Below the pieces are notes generated by a model. The model did no database searches, was not told the origin of the DNA, and saw only the letters and a list, made by a program, of their open reading frames with translations. Both the position numbers and the translations under genes were made by a program. Shown piece after piece: positions 1-4,355 of a stretch of DNA of 10,576 nt. Position 1 is the stretch's first letter. Every line of letters starts with the position of its first letter. Origin of the DNA: an archaeon (lineage in GTDB: Archaea; Nanobdellota; Nanobdellia; Woesearchaeales; JAHJEM01); the NCBI GenBank assembly GCA_020057445.1, contig JAGVFV010000097.1:1-10576 (forward strand). The letters are read 5' to 3'.

Positions 1-254
1 ATGTGCACATTCACAGAATATCCACGAAACATTTCTTCGGCTTCTCTCCTCTTCAGGATGGCCAGTTCTACCTTCCCTATTCTGATGTCGAAAAGACGAT
101 CATCGATATGGTCGCCTTCCGGCAGGCACTCGACACCGACATGATAACAAAAATCAAGAAGAGAATGGACAAGGACAAGCTCAAAACGTACTTGAGGGCA
201 TATTCCCCAGAGATAAAGAACAGGGTCACAGACTTTCTCGAAAGAAAAATATAA
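1..254 (+). CDS. AbiEi-type antitoxin/transcriptional regulator, C-terminal part
   Basis: The frame is open to the left edge, so this is the last ~83 residues of a longer protein; the GTG at position 3 is only the first possible start inside the window. The segment FYLPYSDVEKTIIDMVAFRQ resembles the C-terminal domain of AbiEi-type proteins, where a conserved D/EK(T/A)(L/I)(L/I)D core follows a short beta strand. The rest is a charged helical tail ending in DFLERKI. Family members have an N-terminal winged helix that binds DNA; that part would lie outside the window. In classical AbiE systems the nucleotidyltransferase toxin AbiEii is encoded immediately downstream. Here the next gene is an Lrp-like regulator, so this looks like a stand-alone regulator or an antitoxin whose partner is elsewhere. 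The family call rests on a short motif and is moderate. Confidence 0.55.
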   Translation, partial: VHIHRISTKHFFGFSPLQDGQFYLPYSDVEKTIIDMVAFRQALDTDMITKIKKRMDKDKLKTYLRAYSPEIKNRVTDFLERKI

Positions 255-333
255 TCCCGCCGCGAGCACAATCCTCGTCAGAGGCTCTGTCTTTTCCGGC
301 GCAATCCCTGATTTTCTCAAATGGCCGAGCACA

Positions 334-341
334 TTTATAAA
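334..341 (+). promoter_or_regulatory. TATA box of the Lrp-like gene
   Basis: The element TTTATAAA is centred about 26 bases before the ATG at 364. In archaea transcription starts about 25 bases after the TATA centre, which puts the transcript start at or next to the A of the ATG. There is no Shine-Dalgarno sequence in between, so a leaderless mRNA is likely. Confidence 0.65.
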
Positions 342-363
342 CTCCATTGCCTTTACCACCCTT

Positions 364-915
364 ATGGAAAAGCCGAACCTCACTCTTCCGAAATTGACGA
401 AGAATGAGCAGACAGTGCTCAAGAAGATCATAGAGCAGGCGAAGATCCCGGACAGCGAGATCGCGGACAAGATGGGATTATCCCAACAGGCCATCTTCAA
501 GATACGGCATAAGCTCGAAGAGATCGGCATGATACGCGGATACATGCCCATCATCGACTTCAAAAAGGTCGGGATTGAGACATTGGTCGTCCTTGGCATA
601 AAATTCACGTCGCGGGTATGGGAAAAGTATTCAGAGGAGCAGATCGCAGAGCGATTACGGAAGATCCCCCGGGTGATTCTCGCCTACCGCATGCCAGAAT
701 CAAGGCTATCCCACCTGCTCGTCCTCGGATTCATGAATCTCGAGCAGAAGGACCGGTTTCTCATGAACCTGCAGACAAGATACGCAAAAGAGATAGAGAT
801 CGTGCAGGTATTCCCCTTCTCAGTGGACAGGATCATCAAAGAGAGCAATGTGGGCCTCCTCAACATCATTCTCAACAAAGAAGAATTCGACCGCAACGAG
901 TTCTTTCTGGATTAA
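364..915 (+). CDS. Lrp/AsnC-type winged-helix transcriptional regulator
   Basis: The 183-residue protein begins with a helix-turn-helix of the Lrp/AsnC type at about residues 11-58: LTKNEQTVLKKIIEQAK, then DSEIADKMGLSQQAIFKIRHKLEE, then a wing-like GMIRGYMPIIDFKKVG. Residues ~72-155 alternate strands and helices (LVVLGIKFTS, VILAYRMPES, LLVLGFMN, EIVQVFPFSV), consistent with a RAM-like ligand or oligomerization domain, although the sequence there is divergent. It is slightly longer than typical Lrp proteins (about 150-165) because of a tail after residue 160. Such proteins bind DNA as dimers or octamers and sense amino acids or related metabolites. The start is fixed by the well-placed TATA box and the lack of any upstream binding site. 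Its targets cannot be read from the window; the methionine operon is one possible local target, but nothing shows this. Confidence 0.8.
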   Translation: MEKPNLTLPKLTKNEQTVLKKIIEQAKIPDSEIADKMGLSQQAIFKIRHKLEEIGMIRGYMPIIDFKKVGIETLVVLGIKFTSRVWEKYSEEQIAERLRKIPRVILAYRMPESRLSHLLVLGFMNLEQKDRFLMNLQTRYAKEIEIVQVFPFSVDRIIKESNVGLLNIILNKEEFDRNEFFLD

Positions 916-962
916 TTAACAATACAGAAAGGCATTCCGGTTCACATCCACTACCATATGTA

Positions 963-970
963 GTTATACT
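963..970 (+). promoter_or_regulatory. Probable TATA box of the small zinc-ribbon gene
   Basis: The AT-rich element GTTATACT is centred about 24 bases before the ATG at 990, with no Shine-Dalgarno sequence between them, again pointing to a leaderless transcript. Confidence 0.4.
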
Positions 971-989
971 TCTCTTCCTTGATACATCC

Positions 990-1103
990 ATGGTCAAGAT
1001 GATAAGAGCGGCCAAATGCCAGCATTGCAAGAAGCAGATCAAAGGCAAGGCAAAAGTCCTCGGACTCACCATCATCTGCCCTTATTGTGAAAGACCGACT
1101 TAG
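990..1103 (+). CDS. Very small zinc-ribbon protein (37 aa)
   Basis: The protein begins MVKMIRAAKCQHCKKQIKGK and ends with ICPYCERPT. Two CxxC knuckles (CQHC at residues 10-13 and CPYC near residues 30-33) are spaced by a short basic loop, as in a treble-clef or zinc-ribbon fold that binds one Zn(II). Nothing else fits in the chain, so it is a single minimal ribbon, probably an adaptor or nucleic-acid-binding protein. A longer open frame reaches back to 618, but that part overlaps the Lrp-like gene out of frame and has no zinc-ribbon character. The ATG at 990 sits the right distance behind a TATA-like element, so I take it as the start. The exact family is not recognised. Confidence 0.6.
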   Translation: MVKMIRAAKCQHCKKQIKGKAKVLGLTIICPYCERPT

Positions 1104-1212
1104 TGAAGAAATCAGGCAGAAGTTACTTTGAGTGAAAATTGGGGTGGTTAGAAGCGACGTAAGGCGGAAGCATCGACTCTTCCTGCCTTCACTTGCCTCA
1201 GTGGAGAGTACA

Positions 1213-1416
1213 ATGATAGATACATGGATAGTTGAAAACGAACGGGAATTCGGCGAACCGGCCGATACGAAGACTGCCTTTGAGCAAGAGATGCTCCTCA
1301 AAGACCAACGGGTGACATTCTGGGAAAAATACCACAGCATCCCAACCACAACTGATTTAGTGTTTTCAGATCATCTTGAAAACAAGTGGAAACGGGAGGC
1401 GGAACATGAAATTTGA
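1213..1416 (+). CDS. Hypothetical small acidic protein
   Basis: I do not recognise this ~67-residue protein. It begins MIDTWIVENEREFGEPADTK and continues as a charged, helix-rich chain with FEQEMLLKDQRVTFWEKYH and a basic end KWKREAEHEI. There is no signal peptide, membrane span or cysteine motif. The start at 1213 is preferred because GGAGAG lies five or six bases before it. The frame can be extended to GTG at 1132, which would add 27 basic residues, but no good ribosome site precedes that codon. The last codons overlap the start of the next small gene, and the spacing through 1518 is tight, so the three genes are probably one operon. An ORF on the opposite strand covers the same stretch but has no start signals, and its product looks like antisense sequence. 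Confidence 0.45.
   Translation: MIDTWIVENEREFGEPADTKTAFEQEMLLKDQRVTFWEKYHSIPTTTDLVFSDHLENKWKREAEHEI
1395..1399 (+). promoter_or_regulatory. Shine-Dalgarno site of the 33-aa gene
   Basis: GGAGG lies six bases before the ATG at 1406 and inside the 3' end of the upstream gene. It is the main reason to believe the overlapping short frame is translated. Confidence 0.5.
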
Positions 1417-1507
1417 ACATAAAGGCCATATCAGGCCATTAGTCGGGGTATTCCACTGGAAGCTTGACAGAATGGAGAATTCAATCATAACGCAACAAAA
1501 GAAATGA
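1406..1507 (+). CDS. Overlapping small ORF (33 aa)
   Basis: The frame encodes MKFEHKGHIRPLVGVFHWKL followed by a polar basic tail ending QQKK. It has a good GGAGG site, overlaps the preceding gene by 11 bases, and its TGA (1505-1507) shares bases with the GAGGT ribosome site of the next gene. This arrangement suggests translational coupling along the three genes. The product has no recognisable domain, and composition alone cannot rule out a chance frame. It could act as a small protein or simply carry ribosomes to the next start. Confidence 0.4.
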   Translation: MKFEHKGHIRPLVGVFHWKLDRMENSIITQQKK

Positions 1508-1517
1508 GGTAATAAAA

Positions 1518-2639
1518 ATGGAAAAAAACAGAACAAATACAAGTTTAGGGTTCTTATTAGTCGTATCAATTATGGTATTATGCATGGCATTTGTCGCCCC
1601 GTCAGCGCATGCGACGGACACGACACGTCCGACGATACTTTCTGTGTCGCCGATGAATAATGATGAAGGCAACACCCGGACTGAGCAGATCACCGTGGTG
1701 TTCAGCGAAGATATGGACCCTTTGTCCATCAATGCACATACATTCACCCTGATGCAAAGGACGACTCCCAAATCAGAAGAGTATAGGTCGCGCACGATCG
1801 ATGGAATGGTGACCTATAGCGGCCGTACGGCGACATTTACACAAGATAATATGTTCAATCCAAGCCAGCAATACGGCAATGTCTTCACCGGGATGATAAC
1901 GACCGGAGCAATGGATCTTGCAGGCAATTCGCTTTCGCGAAACTATGTGTGGAGCTTCACCACAGGCACTACTCCTTTCCATACTGGCGCCACAACCTCA
2001 CAGAAAGACCAGAGTGCAGTTCCCATCACAGGATTAGCAGTGGCCACAATCCCTGCGCCTCCTGTCGCAACTATTCCAGAAACAGACGTCCCGGTGACGA
2101 TAGCGAGCACGTTCCCCTGGGTATGGATCATCGGCGGACTGCTCTTGGCTTTACTGATCATATCAGTCTTTACCCCTGTCATGAAATCAGCAAGCCGCAA
2201 GAAAATCCAGGCCGCACACCCTGACCCGTTTGGCGATGTACACCCTGTAGCTGACATCGAAGGGATTGGTCCTGAATTCAGCAAAAGGCTCCGCGCAATA
2301 GGAATAAAGAACACCAAACAGCTTTGGGAAGCAGATGCTGTCAAAGTGGCACGAAAGACAGGCGCCGCGCTCGGTTCAGTGAAAAGCTGGCAGCACATGG
2401 CTGAACTTGCCAGTGTCAAGGACATCGGGCCGCAGTACGCAGAGCTTCTCGAGCGATCAGGCATCCACACCATAGAGCAGCTCAAGAGCACAGATCCAGA
2501 CAGGCTTCTCAGGCTTGTGCGAAAGAAGCAAAATTCACTTGACGTGAATATCCAAGGGAATTCCCCCGGCCATGCCACGGTCGAACACTGGATAGGCGAG
2601 GCGCGAGACCATAAGTTCGGCGAAGCGCAAATCGCATAA
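1518..2639 (+). CDS. Membrane-anchored Ig-like/HhH (DUF4332-like) fusion protein
   Basis: The 373-residue protein has four parts. Residues 1-32 are a signal peptide: a basic start, a hydrophobic core, then AFVAPSAHA before TD. Residues ~37-150 form an SbsA Ig-like (Big_5) domain with the usual signature: PTILSVSPMNNDE, ITVVFSEDMDPLSI, FTLMQ, ATFTQDNMFNPSQQYGNVF, DLAGNSLSRNYVWSFTTG. A Thr/Pro/Ala linker (151-199) leads to a membrane span at 200-220 (WVWIIGGLLLALLIISVF). Residues ~243-365 carry two helix-hairpin-helix units (VADIEGIGPEFSKRLRAIGI, then VKDIGPQYAELLERSGIHTI) of the DUF4332 type. The predicted topology puts the Ig domain outside and the helix-hairpin-helix units in the cytoplasm. 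Such units usually contact DNA backbone or other proteins. GAGGT is seven bases before the ATG. The family calls are firm; the function of the fusion is unknown. Confidence 0.8.
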   Translation: MEKNRTNTSLGFLLVVSIMVLCMAFVAPSAHATDTTRPTILSVSPMNNDEGNTRTEQITVVFSEDMDPLSINAHTFTLMQRTTPKSEEYRSRTIDGMVTYSGRTATFTQDNMFNPSQQYGNVFTGMITTGAMDLAGNSLSRNYVWSFTTGTTPFHTGATTSQKDQSAVPITGLAVATIPAPPVATIPETDVPVTIASTFPWVWIIGGLLLALLIISVFTPVMKSASRKKIQAAHPDPFGDVHPVADIEGIGPEFSKRLRAIGIKNTKQLWEADAVKVARKTGAALGSVKSWQHMAELASVKDIGPQYAELLERSGIHTIEQLKSTDPDRLLRLVRKKQNSLDVNIQGNSPGHATVEHWIGEARDHKFGEAQIA

Positions 2640-2640
2640 G

Positions 2641-2670
2641 ATGGATGGCATCATCCATACTATTTTTTTT
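2641..2670 (+). terminator. Hairpin plus T-tract terminator
   Basis: Immediately after the TAA of the fusion gene, ATGGATG (2641-2647) and CATCCAT (2652-2658) form a perfect 7-base-pair stem with a GCAT loop. Eight T residues follow at 2663-2670. Archaeal RNA polymerase terminates at T-tracts, and the position is ideal. Confidence 0.65.
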
Positions 2671-2704
2671 AGATGTAATTTCGGCCAGAACAAAAGGGCA
2701 TAAT

Positions 2705-2721
2705 GCGAACCGGCTGTTCGC
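2705..2721. repeat. Short inverted repeat GCGAAC/GTTCGC
   Basis: GCGAAC (2705-2710) and GTTCGC (2716-2721) are perfect inverted arms five bases apart, upstream of the DUF1328-type gene. The half-site resembles the TGCGAAA/TTTCGCA pair in front of the kinase gene, but the spacing differs. It may be an operator. Confidence 0.3.
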
Positions 2722-2724
2722 GCA

Positions 2725-2760
2725 CATAGATGACGCAGCATAGATGACTCAAGGAGTCAT
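2725..2760. promoter_or_regulatory. Direct repeat plus inverted repeat before the DUF1328-type gene
   Basis: CATAGATGAC occurs twice in direct orientation (2725-2734 and 2739-2748, period 14). The second copy runs into a perfect inverted repeat, ATGACTC-AAG-GAGTCAT (2744-2760). The block ends 24 bases before the ATG at 2785, where a promoter is expected, so a regulator binding site is the simplest reading. A hairpin followed by TTTT (2760-2763) is the alternative. Confidence 0.4.
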
Positions 2761-2784
2761 TTTGCAGGCAGTATCAAGCATCCC

Positions 2785-2997
2785 ATGAATAAGGACAATA
2801 GAGTAAAAATGAACAAAAAGGGCTTATCAGGCTGGCTGGACTGGGGACTGGTCTTTTTGATGGGGGCGATCTTTGCAGGGATATTCGGATTCGGAATCAT
2901 TTCCGGAGTCACATTCACCATAGCCAAATTGTTAGCAATAACTTTGGCAATATTATTTTTGCTTTCAGTGACAGTCCACGTCATCAAAAAAGAATGA
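2785..2997 (+). CDS. DUF1328-type small membrane protein
   Basis: The 70-residue protein has two membrane spans at ~19-41 and ~45-67. The pattern WGLVFLMGAIFAGIFGFG, then IISGVTFTIAKLLAI, then LFLLSV matches the DUF1328 (YtjA-like) family, whose members read roughly WAlvFLiiAliAalfGFggia followed by AkilF. The family is usually about 53-60 residues; the extra ~15 residues are a charged N-terminus. In-frame ATG codons lie at 2785 and 2809, neither with a clear Shine-Dalgarno site, so the start is uncertain. The molecular role of the family is not established; its members are found in bacterial envelope and stress gene sets. It is the first gene of a cluster of small envelope proteins here. Confidence 0.7.
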   Translation: MNKDNRVKMNKKGLSGWLDWGLVFLMGAIFAGIFGFGIISGVTFTIAKLLAITLAILFLLSVTVHVIKKE

Positions 2998-3010
2998 ATG
3001 AGGATCGAAC

Positions 3011-3022
3011 TTTTTCGAAAAA
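3011..3022. repeat. 12-bp palindrome TTTTTCGAAAAA
   Basis: This perfect palindrome lies between the stop of the DUF1328-type gene and the ribosome site of the next small gene. It could be an operator or, on either strand, a short T-tract. Confidence 0.3.
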
Positions 3023-3027
3023 CTCAT

Positions 3028-3033
3028 GGAGGT
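3028..3033 (+). promoter_or_regulatory. Shine-Dalgarno site of the 39-aa gene
   Basis: GGAGGT lies eight bases before the ATG at 3042 and fixes the start of a gene that would otherwise be overlooked. Confidence 0.65.
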
Positions 3034-3041
3034 AAAAAAAA

Positions 3042-3161
3042 ATGGCAAAAACAAGCAGAGGCGGACGAATGACTGCCGCAAAGAGCCGAGCTGCAAAGAG
3101 CGTGGGCGGCAAAGGCATGATCAAGAACAGGCCTGCCGGCAAAAAAATAATGAGAACGTGA
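3042..3161 (+). CDS. Very basic 39-aa protein
   Basis: The product begins MAKTSRGGRMTAAKSRAAKS and ends RPAGKKIMRT. Twelve of 39 residues are Lys or Arg and none is Asp or Glu, so it is extremely basic; Ala, Gly and Ser make up most of the rest. This composition suggests a disordered nucleic-acid-binding or ribosome-associated peptide, comparable to histone tails, but no family is recognised. Translation is supported by a strong GGAGGT site at the right distance and by the hairpin/T-tract terminator just after the stop. Longer frames on both strands cover this stretch but lack start signals. Confidence 0.6.
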   Translation: MAKTSRGGRMTAAKSRAAKSVGGKGMIKNRPAGKKIMRT

Positions 3162-3164
3162 ATG

Positions 3165-3211
3165 GCTTTGACAGGGAAGATGTATTGCTTCAACTGTCAA
3201 GCTTTTTTTTT
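3165..3211 (+). terminator. Hairpin plus T9 terminator
   Basis: TTGACAG (3168-3174) pairs with CTGTCAA (3194-3200), extended by GC/GC around one bulged T. The loop is 19 bases and nine T residues follow (3203-3211). The hairpin begins three bases after the stop codon of the 39-residue gene. Confidence 0.6.
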
Positions 3212-3234
3212 CATTATGGGCGATCAGGTCATAC

Positions 3235-3243
3235 AATATAATC
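3235..3243 (+). promoter_or_regulatory. TATA-like element before the 32-aa gene
   Basis: The AT-rich stretch CAATATAAT follows the terminator of the previous gene and would place a transcript start near 3263, leaving a ~30-base leader that carries the strong ribosome site. Confidence 0.4.
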
Positions 3244-3266
3244 TGCCCATGTGCAGAAATGGGCAG
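3243..3266. promoter_or_regulatory. 8-bp inverted repeat between TATA and predicted start
   Basis: CTGCCCAT (3243-3250) and ATGGGCAG (3259-3266) are perfect inverted arms around an eight-base spacer. They lie between the TATA-like element and the expected transcript start, the place where an archaeal repressor would block initiation. If transcription begins further upstream it could be an RNA hairpin instead. Confidence 0.45.
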
Positions 3267-3279
3267 TCGGATAAACGAT

Positions 3280-3287
3280 GGAGGTGA
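3280..3287 (+). promoter_or_regulatory. Full-length Shine-Dalgarno site GGAGGTGA
   Basis: All eight bases complement the conserved 3' end of archaeal 16S rRNA, five bases before the ATG at 3293. It is the strongest ribosome site in the window. Confidence 0.7.
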
Positions 3288-3292
3288 AAACC

Positions 3293-3391
3293 ATGAAAAC
3301 GATGAATAATCGAAAAGGACAATTACTATCGCTTATTGGCGGGGTTGTAGTAGTGATAGTCGTCATAGTAGTGCTGTTCAGGGTCCTGTAA
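3293..3391 (+). CDS. Single-span 32-aa membrane peptide
   Basis: The peptide begins MKTMNNRKGQLLSLIGGVVV and continues as an almost pure Val/Ile stretch to a final LFRVL. A basic N-terminus followed by about 18-20 hydrophobic residues predicts a single membrane span, probably with the N-terminus inside. It has its own probable promoter, an inverted repeat at that promoter, an ideal ribosome site and a T-rich terminator, so it looks like a separately regulated gene. No family is recognised. It could be a small membrane regulator, a toxin-like peptide or a subunit of a larger complex; nothing seen here decides between these. Confidence 0.6.
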   Translation: MKTMNNRKGQLLSLIGGVVVVIVVIVVLFRVL

Positions 3392-3393
3392 AA

Positions 3394-3412
3394 TTTTTAT
3401 TTCAATTTTTTT
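3394..3412 (+). terminator. T-rich terminator after the 32-aa gene
   Basis: Runs of five and seven T residues (3394-3398, 3406-3412) follow directly after the TAA. T-tracts without a hairpin are enough for archaeal termination. A further ten-T run is at 3453-3462. Confidence 0.5.
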
Positions 3413-3463
3413 ATCATGGCCCGAGAAGGATTGAAACCGGTCTGGCACACCATTTTTTTTTTA

Positions 3464-3481
3464 CAGGAGTCAAGACTCCTG
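3464..3481. repeat. 18-bp near-continuous palindrome
   Basis: CAGGAGTCAAGACTCCTG has two perfect 8-base arms around AA, directly after the ten-T run and about 60 bases before the YqjE-like gene. Its GAGTC core also occurs in the inverted repeat at 2744-2760. It is a good candidate operator for the downstream gene. Confidence 0.45.
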
Positions 3482-3543
3482 ATACAGGATGAATCATTTC
3501 AGGAGAAAAAACAAAAAAAAAAGTCAAATTATGGCGTGAAACA

Positions 3544-3879
3544 ATGGCAGAATACGAACAAGGGTTCATGGATAGGATAAAGAGCGGATTAAGCTATGTT
3601 TCCCAAATCATATCCGCGGCCATATTCCCTCCGCTGGCAGAAGGTGCGGAGATGGTCATGAAGACCATCGAAGACAGAATGATACAGATGCAAAAAAGAA
3701 TGCTGAGGACGGTAACTTCTCTCATCGTCATCGGGTTTGGCGGGGTATTCCTGATCTTCGCGCTTTTTTTCTTCCTGGTAGATTTTTTAAGATGGAGCTA
3801 CGCAGCAGCATTCTTTTCTATAGGAATAACTGTATTTGTGATAGGTCTCCTCTTAAAAATAGGAGAACCCAATAAATAG
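3544..3879 (+). CDS. YqjE/holin-III-like two-span membrane protein
   Basis: The 111-residue protein has an amphipathic N-terminal region (residues 1-55, with IEDRMIQMQKRMLR) and two membrane spans at ~57-80 (SLIVIGFGGVFLIFALFFFL) and ~86-105. A helical stalk followed by a two-span hairpin is the layout of the phage-holin superfamily III / YqjE-like proteins, which in most genomes are not phage lysis genes. The next gene is a YqjD/ElaB-like protein ten to twenty bases away; the same pair is adjacent in enterobacteria (yqjD-yqjE, reverse order), which supports both calls. A weak GGCGTGA site precedes the ATG. Family membership is by pattern, not close identity. Confidence 0.6.
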   Translation: MAEYEQGFMDRIKSGLSYVSQIISAAIFPPLAEGAEMVMKTIEDRMIQMQKRMLRTVTSLIVIGFGGVFLIFALFFFLVDFLRWSYAAAFFSIGITVFVIGLLLKIGEPNK

Positions 3880-3887
3880 AAAATGAT

Positions 3888-3893
3888 AGGTGA
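3888..3893 (+). promoter_or_regulatory. Shine-Dalgarno site that sets the DUF883-like start
   Basis: AGGTGA lies five bases before the ATG at 3899. A GTG at 3890 in the same frame is inside this site, so the ATG is the real start. Confidence 0.6.
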
Positions 3894-3898
3894 AAAAA

Positions 3899-4162
3899 AT
3901 GGCAAATGAAAAAAATAAAAAACATCATGACTTACGACAAAGGACGCACGATCGCGTTGACAAAATAATGGACAAGGCCGAAAGCATGAAAGCAAGCGGC
4001 CAGGACGCGATGGATCGCATAACAGACAAGGCAAAAACAATGAAGGGAAATGCGGACGGCTATATCTCAAAAAACCCGGAAAAATCAGTATTGATCGCCG
4101 CAGGAATAGGCGCACTCATCGGTGCCGCGCTCGCAGCAGCAATGATGAAAAGAAGAGAATAG
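3899..4162 (+). CDS. YqjD/ElaB (DUF883)-like tail-anchored protein
   Basis: The 87-residue protein starts with a long, very charged, probably helical region (residues 5-56, with DRVDKIMDKAESM and DRITDKAKTMKG repeating a similar pattern). It ends with YISKNPEKSVLIAAGIGALIG and a glycine-rich membrane span (~63-83) closed by KRRE. The NP-x-x-(S/A) turn leading into an AAGIG-type span is the hallmark of the DUF883/ElaB/YqjD family. In E. coli YqjD is an inner-membrane protein that associates with ribosomes in stationary phase; whether that holds here is unknown. The two charged repeats look like an internal duplication. It follows the YqjE-like gene by 19 bases and is probably cotranscribed. 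Confidence 0.65.
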   Translation: MANEKNKKHHDLRQRTHDRVDKIMDKAESMKASGQDAMDRITDKAKTMKGNADGYISKNPEKSVLIAAGIGALIGAALAAAMMKRRE

Positions 4163-4191
4163 ACCTGATATCGAATGGGCATAAGATCCAA

Positions 4192-4233
4192 TAGTGAATC
4201 TCCAAGATTTATGAACAATGGGGAGCTTCACTA
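4192..4233. repeat. First of two tandem stem-loops
   Basis: Arms 4192-4203 (TAGTGAATCTCC) and 4222-4233 (GGAGCTTCACTA) match at 11 of 12 positions around an 18-base loop. It ends one base before the next stem-loop. No T-tract follows. Confidence 0.5.
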
Positions 4234-4234
4234 A

Positions 4235-4281
4235 ATAGCAAATCGCAAAAGGAATGTTCAATAATCATTGCGATTTGCTAT
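4235..4281. repeat. Second tandem stem-loop, 14-bp perfect arms
   Basis: ATAGCAAATCGCAA (4235-4248) and TTGCGATTTGCTAT (4268-4281) are perfect inverted arms around a 19-base loop, the longest perfect inverted repeat in the window. It may be a large operator, an RNA structure in the leader of the AI-2E family gene, or the 3' end processing signal of the previous transcript. Confidence 0.6.
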
Positions 4282-4318
4282 AACAATGCCCTGTACGTAA
4301 GAAATATGGAGGATGTGT

Positions 4319-4328
4319 ACCTATATGG
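4319..4328 (+). promoter_or_regulatory. Possible TATA element of the AI-2E family gene
   Basis: TATAT in ACCTATATGG would give a transcript start near 4348, a short leader before the ATG at 4356. A second AT-rich element (CATTATACAT, 4338-4347) is too close to the ATG to serve this start. Confidence 0.3.
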
Positions 4329-4355
4329 TCAGAAGGCATTATACATCTTTGCACA

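Noticed and set aside
618..989. A frame extending the zinc ribbon back by about 124 residues.
   Set aside because: It lies out of frame inside the Lrp-like gene, is Arg/Pro-rich as expected for a shadow frame, and the TATA-like element supports the ATG at 990.
951..1349. A 132-codon minus-strand frame covering the zinc ribbon and the unknown small gene.
   Set aside because: The product is Ser/Arg-rich antisense-like sequence, has no start signals, and conflicts with plus-strand genes that have CxxC motifs and ribosome sites.
1943..2578. A 211-codon minus-strand frame inside the Ig/HhH fusion gene.
   Set aside because: It mirrors the codons of a plus-strand gene with clear domains; the product is Ser/Cys-rich with no recognisable fold.
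3416..3463. A possible tRNA 3' end suggested by CTGGCACACCA followed by T residues.
   Set aside because: No T-arm with a GTTCRANNC loop, no acceptor partner and no anticodon arm can be drawn.
3416..3580. A 54-codon frame starting at ATG 3416.
   Set aside because: It has no ribosome site, runs through poly-T and poly-A tracts, contains the 18-bp palindrome and overlaps the start of the YqjE-like gene. The product is low-complexity and unlike its neighbours.
3544..3879. Holin-like gene as a sign of a prophage.
   Set aside because: No other phage gene is present, and the adjacent YqjD/ElaB-like gene fits the cellular yqjD-yqjE pairing.
4192..4281. The two tandem stem-loops as a miniature CRISPR array or mobile element ends.
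   Set aside because: The stems differ in sequence, there are no repeated units or spacers, and no target-site duplication or transposase is seen nearby.
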